Source: Incurvaria masculella (lineage: Eukaryota; Arthropoda; Insecta; Lepidoptera; Incurvariidae). Taken from it: a stretch of DNA of 64,000 bases. Positions 42,686 through 54,224 of this stretch are shown here, one piece after another. The notes beneath the pieces are model-generated. The model was not told the origin of the DNA, made no database searches, and saw only the letters and a list, made by a program, of their open reading frames with translations. The position numbers and the translations under genes are program-made. The stretch spans positions 18,115,021 through 18,179,020 of the forward strand of contig OX335642.1 of NCBI GenBank assembly GCA_946894095.1. The letters are read 5' to 3'. Each line of letters begins with the position of its first letter. Position 1 is the first letter of the stretch.

Positions 42686-43560
42686 CCATTCGCACTAGGC
42701 GGTTGAACCGAGGCGGTTCTTAAAAACCGGCCAAGTGCGAGTCGGACTCGCACACGAAGGGTTCCGTACCATCAACACCAAAAAATCATGTTTTTTGTAT
42801 GGGGCCCCCCTTTTATTTTATCTATTTGTTGTTATAGCGGCAAAATAAATACACACTCTGTGAAAATTTCAGCTGCCTACCTATTACGGTTCATGAGATA
42901 CAGCCCTGTGACAGACGGACGGACGGACGGATGGACGGACGGACGGACGGACGGACGGACGGACGGACGGACAGCGGAGGCTTAGTAATAGAGTTCCGTT
43001 TTCACCCTTTGGGTACGGAACCCTAAAAATACCCAGTTAGTATGGAAACCGCTGGCATTCAGTAATCAGGAATCAGGAATCCTGAGTCTAGAAAACATAT
43101 TACCAAAATGATTACGGAAACGTCATATTTTAGAAAATTCAATTTAATAATCAACCTGAGGTAAATACTTTGATCTATCTTCTACTGTATAAACAATTGT
43201 AAACATTAAATACTCTTTCCATGTGTAATTTAATTTCATATATTTAATTCTATAATAATGTATCAAAATAAAATACTTGTCGTTAATGAACTATTCGTCG
43301 TACTTTTTTCATTAGTTGAAAAATATAACTAAGATAAAGGTATCTACTTTGAAATGCAGAGAAAGGGGTACCTTGGATAAAGGTGAATCCAGTAGGTACC
43401 TACATCGTTTATTCTGGCCTGCCGTTGACGACGTCGATTGCGGGTGAACATATACACGAGCGCAGCAACTTCTTCCACTATGGCGAAATAAGTTAGTATT
43501 ATTATTATATCAACCGAGGCGGTTCAACCTCCTGGCAGGCGGTTGAACAGCCTCGGTTGC
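42686..43560. mobile_element. MITE with GGCGGTTGAACCGAGGCGG ends, inside a SINE
   Basis: AGGCGGTTGAACCGAGGCGG at the left; CAACCGAGGCGGTTCAACC and AGGCGGTTGAACAGCCTCGG at the right. Its interior holds the GGACGG element at 42722-43029. Boundaries are approximate. Confidence 0.55.
42722..43029 (+). repeat. GGACGG element, copy D
   Basis: AAAACCGGCCAAGTGCGAGT, GGGTTCCGTACCATC, then a long (GGAC)n run at 42913-42972 broken by one GGAT, then GGGTACGGAACCCTAAAAA. The expanded run is longer than in the other copies. Confidence 0.9.
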
Positions 43561-43629
43561 TAAGACGATGATGCTATCATGACGGTGGATGTGGTATTAG
43601 CCATCCATGGTCAGTCGGATGAAAAAAAT

Positions 43630-44245
43630 CCGGCCTCTGATAAATTCATAACATTTCCGAGCGATCTTAATTAAGCAATCTTTTGTTTGTTGTAATTTTT
43701 TTAAGTAGAAAAAAAACGGAAAGATATAATTCTTATAAAAACATATAATACTTAATCGCGGTTTATCTAAACCAGTAAACCTGATCACTACTCGGATGTA
43801 ATACAGAGTTTTGAAATATCAGGCCCATAATAATATAGCTCGGTACAGCTAAATATTATCATTATGTAATTTTTGTAAAATAATCACAACAATCAAACCA
43901 TATATCTTTCCATAGATCTATACATACCTTCACGCCGCTTTCCCGGATGGGTAGAAAGAGGCGAAAGGGCGCCATACGGTACGAGTATTATATCGATTTG
44001 GTTGCGGTACGTTTTCTTAGGCGGTCTGGGCATGACACTACTCCTCACTTCTGCTGTGTTTTGTTTCGCCATTCTTTCATCACCCATTCGTTCCATTTAT
44101 CGATACCAGCGGTTTCGCCAGTAAAAAAGTCATGCAATGTTACCACTGATTTTCTTTCCGTGCATGTCGCAACATACGATTTAACGCAACACTGTAATTT
44201 TCTTACTAAATAGGTGAATTATCGCTGAATGAATTGAATTGAATG
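43630..44245. other. Non-coding stretch with an inverted TGCTGTGATCG-family repeat
   Basis: 43915-43995 holds CATACCTTCACGCCGCTTT and GCGCCATACGGTACGA, the inverse of the repeat at 29505. The rest is AT-rich and unrecognised. Confidence 0.5.
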
Positions 44246-44251
44246 AACGCT

Positions 44252-44395
44252 GTCAAAGCGGTAATGGAATTGTCCGTGTTTTCCTTTCAGTACAAAGTAG
44301 CTGTGCAATATAAGGAAGGCCCTGGCATGGCACCTACTTCCCATGTTGATGGTTGGGGTAATATCTGCAAGAGTGGTATTTGCCATCCTTGCCCT
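44252..44395 (+). repeat. SINE 3' fragment
   Basis: AAAGCGGTAATGGAATTGTC, TCCGTGTTTTCC, GGCCCTGGCATGGCACC and TGGTATTTGCCATCCTTG. Confidence 0.65.
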
Positions 44396-44907
44396 CAAAA
44401 CCTACAGTTTTACGTTGAGTATGAACCACGAACGACGAATTCCTTAGTCGCATCTTGCACGGGAAGTAATGTTTAGTACAACGCACACAGCCCAAGATTT
44501 CATTTCCAATACTCTCACAAATGAGAATACCTTTCACGAAGTGTAGTTGTGTCCGTGAGCGAATAGCAAGTATTGGAGGGAACATTGTCCTTCACTAGCC
44601 TTGGCGTCACTTAATTTAAATGGCGTCCATTTCGCGACCGGCCAGGGTTGCCACATGCGGGCGACCGTTATTCGTTTTATTTAATCAACTATCAATTAAT
44701 CTTTATCAATAGTATTTATTGACGTAGATTTATTGGCTCGGAATTAGTTGTGTATACTTTGGAATTGGCTCAGGTTTAGCTTATAGTGTAGACAATGAAA
44801 AAACATTTTGGGAGGAGAAGGAATTGGAGGGTTGACTAGGATGACTATCAGTCCATCGAGGTGTCCTTTTATTGGTTTTTTATTATTCTCTATTTAAAAT
44901 GTTTTTT

Positions 44908-45300
44908 TTTATGCAATCTGACATGGATGGCTAATAGCACACAACTACCGTTATGATGATATTATCCCAATACACCACATTCCCGAAGGAATTAGGTGCC
45001 ATGCCATGACCTTCCCTTTATAAGCACGGCTACATTGAACTGGATGGAAAACACGGAATATTGTCATTGCGCTTCGACCATATTTTCATCCAATACAATG
45101 GTACCAACCCGGGCGGGCTTAAACCCTACCACCTAGTAGGGGAAGGGGACCTACAGTTTTACATGGATTCCGAATTATGAAGCAGCTCGCATTCGTGACG
45201 AAATGCACTTATCGAACTCAGAAAGAGAAAGAAAGTGCTCCATATCGGGACGAGGAATTGAACCCATACCTCTGGCACGCTACGACACTAGGCTACGAGG
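44908..45300 (-). repeat. SINE with tRNA-like head
   Basis: Antisense tail, ATGCAATCTGACATGGATGG, CCCGAAGGAATTAGGTGCC, CCAACCCGGGCGGGC, then GGAATTGAACCCATACCTC (B box, inverse) and CACTAGGCTACGAGG (A box, inverse). Confidence 0.8.
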
Positions 45301-45304
45301 ACAA

Positions 45305-47085
45305 AATACAAAGTATTCATATATTCGTCAATTCATATGAATGTATATTTGAAAATTGATTCAATGTTCATATCATCTGTGTTCACCAAGTTTTAAAGAT
45401 GACAAAATTAGTGCTAGTTCAAGTTATTTGACAGTGACAATGGATGTAAAATCTACCGTGAAGCAAGGACACGTCAGTTAAAGAAAGAAAGCTGTAAAAA
45501 TAACTATTGTTCATTAAACTTATTGTTATTAAAAAAATATATTTATTATCTTTTTATTTTTATTATTTAGTAAAATAAGTTAAAATCATTGTTATTAAAT
45601 GTTATAGAATATGCTGCGAGGCTAAACTTGAACGAGCAAATATGCTTTTCGCGGAAATTGCGTCTACCAATTCCGCTATTGAATCCCTCTTACCGTAATC
45701 AATTTTTATCACGATGTTAGATTATACATAATGTAATTGATCGTTATACCTGCGTTGCGGACTTAACTGCAAAGACTGATTATATAAATACATTGCCGTT
45801 GTTACTAAAATCGTATTTGGCATCAGACGCTATCAGCTATGTCCTTGCTTCACGGTCGATTCTAAGGTTTCTATTTATACGGAATCTATGGTTTAGAAGC
45901 AGATTTTTTAGAAAACCAGATCACAAATGATTTAAAATTAAAGAAAATTATGTAACGTTTAAAATCGCAATAGCCAACATCCCTGCGCGAACTCGTGTGA
46001 CCTCAATTGCCAAAAACGCTCAATTTAACTTCGCCAATTTCTTCTGACCCAATTCTGAAGTCATATCCTCCTCGTTCGATGCCCTGGCCACAATAAAAGT
46101 TGCGGTTTGACCCAAATGGGGGCGCAAGTGACCCTGCACCTCCAGAGCTGGGGCCAGTAATGCCCCTTCTTTGTTGTGGGCTCAACAGTGGGACGTTAAC
46201 TGAAAAAGTGGAGAGTGGAATAATTAAAATGATTTGTCGTGCGAGGGCGAGTGACCCTATTATCTGCGAGGGATGTGCTGTGCCATTTTTGTCGACAAAC
46301 ATTTTAAAAGTACGAGTTACTATAAGATACGATTATGAAATCAGAGAGAAGCATATAAAAATCTACAACTCTTCGTTAAGAATATAAAGCCTAGCGGTAT
46401 GGGGTCGCGCTTCAAGTATGTTCAATAACCAGTGGCTGAATCACTGTTTTTCTCGTTAAGAGTTTATTAGGTGCATAATTATATTTTTAACAACGAATGC
46501 TATAATAAAGGACAATTTCGTGAGGTAACCCACAACTTCGGTGGTGTTAGGCTTTTTATCAAATAGTTAGATGACACAGTAATGGATTTCGGCTCATGTG
46601 TGCCTTAAGGTGGCCCAACCCGCTCAACTTCCCATACAAACGGGGAAAGAAGATCACGCCCAAATTTCTTGTCAGATATCCCAAAGTTTGCTCAAAATAG
46701 CTTTATTTGATCGAACTAGATTTCTGATGACCGTTGGCATTGTGAAATCGTGTTTGGTTTCTAAGTTATAAGGTCCTAAAGTTCGAATTTTTCGCGCGTT
46801 TTATACAATAACTTTGGAGGTGGATTACGCAAGAACATCATAAAAAGATTAGTCATCAGACATAGCTTATTTAATCAAGATTTATAATTTATTTGGTTTT
46901 TGTTAGATTTTTGACTGCTGTAGTCATGGTTTACTTTAAGCTATAAGTCGTTTTGTAATTAAAATTTTCGTAAATCTTACCAAATTATACACTATGCACA
47001 TTGTCTTTTTGGTGGACATGTTGCATCTTCCTCATCACGGAGCCTGTCTTTTTCTTTGAAACAGAGAAGGTCCCAGAGCGCAACA
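45305..47085. other. Non-coding stretch
   Basis: AT-rich. 46610-46700 (GGTGGCCCAACCCG, CCCATACAAACGGGG, AAGATCACGCCCAAATTTC) recurs at 54150-54215. No gene recognised. Frames at 46003-46390 on both strands look accidental. Confidence 0.5.
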
Positions 47086-47087
47086 GG

Positions 47088-47222
47088 ACCAGCTCGCATA
47101 CGTTACGAAATGTACTTGTCTAACTCGGAGATACATAAAGTTGTGCATGAACGGGGCGGGTATTTGAACTCAGACCACTCGAATGCAAGGCAAGTCACTA
47201 CGCCACTAACCTACGAGCTATG
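47088..47222 (-). repeat. SINE head fragment
   Basis: GACCAGCTCGCATACGTTAC, CTAACTCGGAGATACA and GGTATTTGAACTCAGACC to CCACTAACCTACGAGC: head and upper body in antisense. A 147-codon frame begins over it and is not a gene. Confidence 0.7.
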
Positions 47223-47814
47223 TCAATTGCGGGGTACCCTGAGACCGTATTTCGGTTCTCGGTCACCAGAAATGACACTCGAGGTGATGTTTATAGTATA
47301 TATGTTTTTCGTTATGTTATTAATTATGTTTTTAGTTTCTGGTGCAGGCTGTGTTAATCGCTTGGAGCGTTCGCTTGTGTTCGATTTTGAATCGACACAA
47401 TGCTTTCCCTATCTACTAATAGATGGCGCTGGTTTTGCATATTGCAATTACAACAAACATTTGGTTGATATCTCAATAATTTCAGTCAAAATGCCTTAGC
47501 GAAGGATCAATCGCAAGTATCGATAGGTACGTAAGTTTGAGCGGCGCACGTTACTAGCGTTGCACTACCCTGGTATTGACCGCGGCGTCCGGTGCACGGC
47601 GTGGGAACGCGGAGCGAGGAGCCGCCTGAGGCCGAGTTGGGAGCCTCCGGGCGGGTCGGGCGGCGGGTGCTCAGGGGGAGGCCGTTCCGGGGGACACAAC
47701 CTAAACCACGTGACTCTGGTTCGATATTAGAAAGTATTTTTTCTAAATCTGGTGTTTTACATCAGTGGGGTTACTAATTTATAAGTCAAATCTAACCCAA
47801 CAGCCTGACGAAAG

Positions 47815-47860
47815 ATCCTGCTTCTCATAACACAGGGAATCCTAGCATGAGAAGCAGGAT
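47815..47860. repeat. Short hairpin with perfect 14-bp arms
   Basis: ATCCTGCTTCTCAT (47815-47828) and ATGAGAAGCAGGAT (47847-47860) are exact inverses with an 18-nt loop that itself repeats AATCCTAG-like text. No flanking element ends were seen. Confidence 0.7.
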
Positions 47861-48009
47861 TACTTCAGTAAACAGTAGCCTAGCTATTGAAAGAATAAAC
47901 AATTTGAACAATGTACTATTAGGCTAAGTTTTTTAGTAAGAAATAAATTTGAAATTTGAAATAATGGCATAATATATGAACGCTGAGTAGGTATCGGCGC
48001 TTGAAAAAG

Positions 48010-48262
48010 GTTTTTTTATGTGATCGGACACGTATACACACCCCACTCCCCAAAGAAATTAGGTGCCATGCCAGGACGGGTACAATGAACTGGATGGCAA
48101 ACACCAACAATGTTTTTGCTAACTCAACCATCATTTCATCTAATAACATGTTACCAACCCGGATGGGCTTCACCCGACCACCTAGTAGGGTAAGGGAACC
48201 TACAGTTTTAAATTGATTCTTAAAAATGGAACAGGGGCATTCGTATCGAAATGCACTTGAAC
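48010..48262 (-). repeat. SINE fragment
   Basis: TTTTTTTATGTGATCGGACA, AATTAGGTGCCATGCCAGG, CATGTTACCAACCCGGATGG and CACCTAGTAGGGTAAGG. The head is missing. Confidence 0.7.
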
Positions 48263-48327
48263 GTTAGCACCAGCGCTCCCACTGCATTTCATCCCGTGCA
48301 TGTCGTCAGAGGCAACTAAGGGAGAAG

Positions 48328-48570
48328 GTTGGTCAGCCACGGTAAGCCAGTGGCGCGACGACGCCTCCGCTTACGATTATCGAGGCTTAGCGACCCTGAG
48401 CGCAGTCGGTTTCTGGATGGGCGATCGTTAGTACCATTGCGTTAAATGAACGATGGTCGAACCGGCACTAAAAATTGTCCAGTTCAATTTAGCCGTGCAA
48501 TATTAGAAAGGTCCTTGTACGGCAGGAGTCGAGTTAGTATGGCGCGCTGTGTCCAAATTCACATAAAAAC
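48328..48570 (+). repeat. SINE with 5S rRNA-like head, internally deleted
   Basis: The head GTCAGCCACGGTAAGCCAGT, then CTGAGCGCAGTCGGTTTCTG and GGATGGGCGATCGTTAG, goes straight to GAACGATGGTCGAACCGGC. The GTAGGTCCC part of the body is missing. It is preceded by CACTGCATTTCATCCCGTGC, a text also seen at 62789. Confidence 0.7.
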
Positions 48571-48574
48571 GATA

Positions 48575-50130
48575 AGGCCGAAACACCAGGATGTCCAGCC
48601 CACGGGCGCGCTCAATCGTAAGGTCAGTTCATACTGTTCGTGATTTTCAGTATGGTGAGTTTTTAAGTGGAGATGGAAACACAAGCATGATGTTTATCTT
48701 CTTTTAATGATTGATTGATGTTAACATAGTAAAATTAAAACTCGATAGATTGAAAAAAATAAATTACTTTCGTTTTCCGAAGCCTAGCTACTGTAATCTC
48801 CTGCATAGTTCGTTCTATTTCTAATCAATTTGCACTGAGGTTTGCTGTTTATTTTGTTCTTGTTCTTTGCCTTAAGCTGTTCTACCAAGAATTGTTTGGC
48901 AATAGCATTTAGAACTAAGTATGTATTTAATTACTGTGGATGGAAGACCAGTAATTATTAGCGGATTCTTCTTTACTGCTTGATAGAATCCGCGGATCTA
49001 TACATTTTTGACGCAAAGTTTGACTACCAAAAAATTTAATATACGTGAAATGAAATAAAAAAGTGTAATCAATTTGATTCTTTTTTGCTCTAATGCTACA
49101 TACCTGCCGGACGGACGACGGCGACGTCTAAATGGTATACGAATAGTTTGCATTATTATGGCTCGCATGTGAACTCGGCCTACGCGTAGTAACTGCATCC
49201 AATCACGTGCAATACCATCTTCCTAATACGATTTTTACCAGGTGTACCCGAGTCGAAATTCAAGTTTATCATAATAAAAATAATGTTTTAAGGGCGCTTG
49301 TTTCTACGCTTACTTCTTCGAAACCACGCAACGGATTTTTTAAACGGTTTCACTAATAGAAAGAGTGATCAACGAGGAAGGTTTGTGTATGTATAAAAAT
49401 AAGTACTCGAAAATGTTTGACGTTCAAAAGGCCTAGAGAAAAGTCCGCGGTTTCATGTGTCCTAAGGTATACTCACAACAAAAAAATTAGTCTGCAGATT
49501 ATAAAAAAAATATATAGTTACGAAACTTTTTTCTACCATTCATTATTAATCCTTATTCAGATTAACTTTTAACAACTTATTTATAACAGATTAACAACTT
49601 AACTTTTGCATTTAATATTATATACAAAATAAAAACTTCAAAATCCTCACTCATTAAAAATAATAGTTTAAAAAATATCAACGATTCGTAAAACCAAAAT
49701 TTGGACGGGCAACACCACATAATTTATTTATGAATTTATTTATTTAATAGTTCGTTAACACCGTTTAGTATGAGAACTTTCCAATCACAATTCAATTTCA
49801 AACATTACTGCTGCTTTTATAGAACGCGTCGGTAAGTGCAACAATGCCATTATTTCAAAAATTAATGAAAGTTTGTTTAACAAACATTTTGTAATATTAA
49901 ATCCGACAAGTGGCAATGCTGTGATTAAAACTAGTGTTTAAGTATTAAGTGTTGATGCTACGTATTTATAATTAGAATTTTGTCTATGGGTACATGCCTG
50001 AAATAAACTATTATTGGTTTTATTATTATAATATTAAACAATAAAATAATTCAACACTACACATTAATCATAAATACAATTCAAAATTTCTTAAAAAGTA
50101 TAGGAAATTTAAAATCATCATAATTATAGC
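48575..50130. other. AT-rich non-coding stretch
   Basis: 48959-49062 is a copy of the GCGGATTCTTCTTTACTG retroposon tail (GAATCCGCGGATCTATAC, TTTGACTACCAAAAAA, GAAATGAAATAAAAAAG). Otherwise very AT-rich and unrecognised. Confidence 0.55.
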
Positions 50131-50135
50131 TCAAA

Positions 50136-51271
50136 TCTAATAAATAATATAAAGGGGAAAGTTTGTAATAATGGATGGATAGATGGATGGATGGATGGAT
50201 GGATGTTTGTTACTCTTTCACGTAAAAACTACTGAATGGATTCTAATGAAACTTTACAATAATATAGCTTATACATCAGAATAACACATAGGCTACAATT
50301 TATGTGCCCATGGGCTTTAGAACTTTCACGGGGCTGCGAAAACGATGCCGGTAGCGCTACTTCACACTAGGGGGAGAGGAGCCGGGGGCGGTGGCGGGGA
50401 GCGGCGGCGGGGGGAGGGCAGACGTCGTGACTGTTTGGTGTCCGTTTGGCGAATTTTCAAGGCACTAGCGATTTGTAAAACTTAGTACATGTACATTTAA
50501 CTACCCGGGAATTAGGATTGGCTAAATAGAATTCAGTTCCGCTTACGCTAAGATGGGGCTGTCATACAAACTGCAATGCTATGCACGGCTCGGCTTTGCG
50601 GCGGCAGCGCTTACTTTTACTGAAGTACGGCTTGGTATTTCCTGCAACTTTAGGACTACTTGGCATCACGCTAAATCGCCGGAGGAGCGACCAACAGAAT
50701 AAAATCCTTGAGAACCAATTACTCGATTTAGATGTGCATTGTATCTACGTCTAGCCTGATTCTACTAAAAACTTATAGATTACATAATATAACGCTTCAT
50801 TACCAGAAGGGTAAGTAGTGAGTCTTAAAGTCTTATAACATGCGAACCACTTACCTGATTTATATGCGTATTTTATCAATTTATAGCATCTCTGGGAGCA
50901 GTCAGGTTCGAGATGGGTTACTGTTTTCGATGTTGAGGCTGGCTGTGGGTTGGAGTCCACGCAAAACTTACCTACGTTACACGTTACTTACTAGGTAAGC
51001 AATGTAGCAGTGAAAGTGCAGAAAGGTTCTCGCGGCAAATTTTTTTTTTTAAATAGCCACCAAACGTCAACGAAGCTCTAAATGGGAATTATTGGATGTT
51101 TCTCATTAAATCATGCTATTTCGGCTCGAACGATCTTGATTAAATTTGGTACATGGATACATTGTCCTGGACCAGTTTGACCCTATTTTGGACCAGTCAT
51201 GTGGGCTACTTTTTATCCATGAGATAATTTAGCCGACACTAACCCGAGCGGAGCCGGGTACCGCAGCTAGT
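50136..51271 (+). mobile_element. Helitron-like non-autonomous element
   Basis: It starts TCTAATAAATAATATAAAGG, with (ATGG)n at 50170-50205, then TTCACGTAAAAACTACTGAA and AATAACACATAGGC as in known lepidopteran Helitrons. It ends CCCGAGCGGAGCCGGGTACC, GCAGCTAGT: a short hairpin and a CTAGT terminus (51267-51271). 50370-50425 is a GC-rich block. No Rep/helicase. Its end is duplicated at 52492-52496. Confidence 0.65.
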
Positions 51272-51374
51272 ATTAGAAATAAAAATAAAATTTGTAATTA
51301 AAAAATCAATAAAATTATTAACATTTCCATTTAAATTCTAATTGGGAACAATTTCAAAATTAAGAATAAAATCT

Positions 51375-51748
51375 AGCCTAGCGTACCAGAGGCCCGGGTT
51401 CAATACCAACTTGCACCACTGTCTTTCTCTTTCAGAGTTCGATAAGTGCATTTCGTCACGAATGCGAGCTGCTCCATGGTTCCGAATCCATGTAAACCTG
51501 TAGGTCCCCTTCCCCTACTATGTGGTAGGGTTTAAGCCCGCCCGGGTTGGTACCATCGCATTGGATGAAAAGATGGTCGAAGCGGCAATGAAAAATTGTC
51601 CGTGTTTTCCATGCAGTTCAATGTAGCCGTGCTCATAAAGGGAAGGTCCTGGCATGGCACCTAATTCCTTCGAGAATGTGGTGTATTGGGCTAATATCAT
51701 AACGGTAGCTGTGTGGTATTAGCCAGCCATGTCAGGTCGCATAAAAAA
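51375..51748 (+). repeat. SINE with tRNA-like head (unit 1)
   Basis: CTAGCGTACCAGAGGCCCGG and GGTTCAATACC (B box), then the full body TCGCATTGGATGAAAAGATG to GTGTGGTATTAGCCAGCC and an A-rich tail. The first part of the head, including the A box, is missing. Confidence 0.85.
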
Positions 51749-52599
51749 ATAAAAAAACTGTAAGTAGGTATAGTTCAAATAATAAGATAGGCAAAATAAA
51801 AGTATTCAAGAAAACTCATTTTAATGATTTTAACTTACGTAGGTTTGAAAAACTGTTCTTTAGTCTTGGTTTTTTTATCTCAGCCTCAGTCTTTGGTCAT
51901 TTGTGTTCTCATACTAGGAAAATATTCCACTATAGGAATATATAAATTTCTCTCCCCATACAAACGTAGTTTACTAATCATTTGAAAACCACTGTTTCAA
52001 TTTGCTTGATATTTGGGACTTAATACCAGGCGACAAATATCTGTCTGCAGGTGTTTGCTTTTTTAAAAAATGTATCTTGTGTCACATAACAGAGAAAAGA
52101 AAATTTGTATGAAGATTTTCTTTTGCCTGTTATTTGACTTGGTTACTGTTTTCGATGTTGAGGCTGGCTGTGGGTTGGAGTCCACGCAAAACTTACCTAC
52201 GTTACACGTTACTTACTAGGTAAGCAATGTAGCAGTGAAAGTGCAGAAAGGTTCTCGCGGCAAATTTTTTTTTTTAAATAGCCACCAAACGTCAACGAAG
52301 CTCTAAATGGGAATTATTGGATGTTTCTCATTAAATCATGCTATTTCGGCTCGAACGATCTTGATTAAATTTGGTACATGGATACATTGTCCTGGACCAG
52401 TTTGACCCTATTTTGGACCAGTCATGTGGGCTACTTTTTATCCATGAGATAATTTAGCCGACACTAACCCGAGCGGAGCCGGGTACCGCAGCTAGTATTA
52501 GAAATAAAAATAAAATTTGTAATTAAAAAATCAATAAAATTATTAACATTTCCATTTAAATTCTAATTGGGAACAATTTCAAAATTAAGAATAAAATCT

Positions 52600-52973
52600 A
52601 GCCTAGCGTACCAGAGGCCCGGGTTCAATACCAACTTGCACCACTGTCTTTCTCTTTCAGAGTTCGATAAGTGCATTTCGTCACGAATGCGAGCTGCTCC
52701 ATGGTTCCGAATCCATGTAAACCTGTAGGTCCCCTTCCCCTACTATGTGGTAGGGTTTAAGCCCGCCCGGGTTGGTACCATCGCATTGGATGAAAAGATG
52801 GTCGAAGCGGCAATGAAAAATTGTCCGTGTTTTCCATGCAGTTCAATGTAGCCGTGCTCATAACGGGAAGGTCCTGGCATGGCACCTAATTCCTTCGAGA
52901 ATGTGGTGTATTGGGCTAATATCATAACGGTAGCTGTGTGGTATTAGCCAGCCATGTCAGGTCGCATAAAAAA
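52600..52973 (+). repeat. SINE with tRNA-like head (unit 2)
   Basis: Copy of 51375-51748 created by the 1225-bp duplication. Confidence 0.85.
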
Positions 52974-53179
52974 ATAAAAAAACTGTAAGTAGGTATAGTT
53001 CAAATAATAAGATAGGCAAAATAAAAGTATTCAAGAAAACTCATTTTAATGATTTTAACTTACGTAGGTTTGAAAAACTGTTCTTTAGTCTTGGTTTTTT
53101 TATCTCAGCCTCAGTCTTTGGTCATTTGTGTTCTCATACTAGGAAAATATTCCACTATAGGAATATATAAATTTCTCTC

Positions 53180-53491
53180 CCCATACAAACGTAGTTTACT
53201 AATCATTTGAAAACCACTGTTTCAATTTGCTTGATATTTGGGACTTAATACCAGGCGACAAATATCTGTCTGCAGGTGTTTGCTTTTTTAAAAAATGTAT
53301 CTTGTGTCACATAACAGAGAAAAGAAAATTTGTATGAAGATTTTCTTTTGCCTGTTATTTGACTTGGTTTAGATTTTTCAGGAAAATAAAAACGTGCAAA
53401 CACAGATATTTATTGTAGAATATTAGAAACCAAATATCAAGCAAATCGAAACGGTGTTTTTGAAATTATTAGTAAACTACGTTTGTATGGG
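53180..53491. mobile_element. Foldback MITE spanning the duplication breakpoint
   Basis: CCCATACAAACGTAGTTTAC (left) and GTAAACTACGTTTGTATGGG (right) are inverted, with a long imperfect extension (TTTGCTTGATATTTGG / CCAAATATCAAGCAAA). In unit 1 only the left arm (51955-52140) is present, because the breakpoint cuts through the element. Confidence 0.85.
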
Positions 53492-53959
53492 TAACATAGC
53501 TTACGGGCTATCATAGTATTTTCAAACAATACATAAATAAGTAAATATTTACTGGAAAAAAAGGTTAAGAAGATTTCTTACCATCAACTCTCAACGTAGG
53601 TAATGTTCTAAAAAAAACGGGATTTAACTGTAAAATACAAATAATGTAGCATAACGTGTGAAGGAAACATCCAACTTTACTGCAACAACCAGTGCTTCAA
53701 CATAAGCTCATTCGGTGGTAACAGAGATGATAAAGTCACGCTTTATCCGAAGGACGACAGGGTGGTGACTCCCTGCTAAGTAAGTAATGAAGTCATAACA
53801 GTAGGTCATCGTATCCGTGACTGCGGCACTTCTTATTATGCTGATAAACACTTGACTGATCTGTGTTTTAACATTTGAGGTGAGCTTAGCTTTAGGAGGG
53901 TTGAGTGCAGGGTTCTACGCAGAAAAGCTCAAAACACCGTGGAGGAAAATAGCCGTTTC

Positions 53960-54130
53960 CAAAATTACTTCGTCATTTTGAAAAATTTTCAAGACTACAA
54001 AATTCTATTAAAATATCTAACCTGCTTACAAAATTTCACGCGAATCGGTTGACAAGTGCGATCTGTAGAGCAGAATAGCTGGACATACGAAAGTATTTTT
54101 GCCCAATCTTGAAAAGGAGACCTTCGCCCT
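53960..54130 (+). repeat. Interspersed repeat, relative of 32930-33150
   Basis: AAATTTCACGCGAATCGGTT, GCTGGACATACGAAAG and TATTTTTGCCCAATC. Confidence 0.5.
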
Positions 54131-54224
54131 TTTGAGAGTGTATCTATTAAGGTGGGCCTTCCCGTTCAACTCCCCATACAAACGTGGAAAAAAGATCATG
54201 CCCAAATTTGTTGTCAGACTTGCT

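Larger units (their letters stand above)
42427..43628 (+). repeat. SINE with tRNA-like head, split by nested insertions
   Basis: The head GGCTCGTGGCTCAGGGGC has a good A box; GGTTCAAATCCCCGCCC is a B box. The body reaches CCTGGCATCGCACCTAA at about 42680. It resumes near 43565 (GCTATCATGACGGTGGATGT) and ends TGGTATTAGCCATCCATGG with an A tail at 43628. The 880 bp between is a MITE holding a GGACGG element. Confidence 0.75.
50916..53365. repeat. Nearly identical 1225-bp tandem duplication
   Basis: Unit 1 is 50916-52140, unit 2 is 52141-53365, with a constant offset of 1225. They appear identical except for very few bases (for example AAAGGGAAGG at 51635 against AACGGGAAGG). Each unit carries the Helitron-like 3' end, a full SINE and the left arm of a foldback MITE. 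GGTT is shared at both breakpoints. Confidence 0.92.

Noticed and set aside
47056..47499. 147-codon frame with a hydrophobic middle
   Set aside because: It starts over an antisense SINE head, and the hydrophobic part comes from T-rich sequence; no family likeness.
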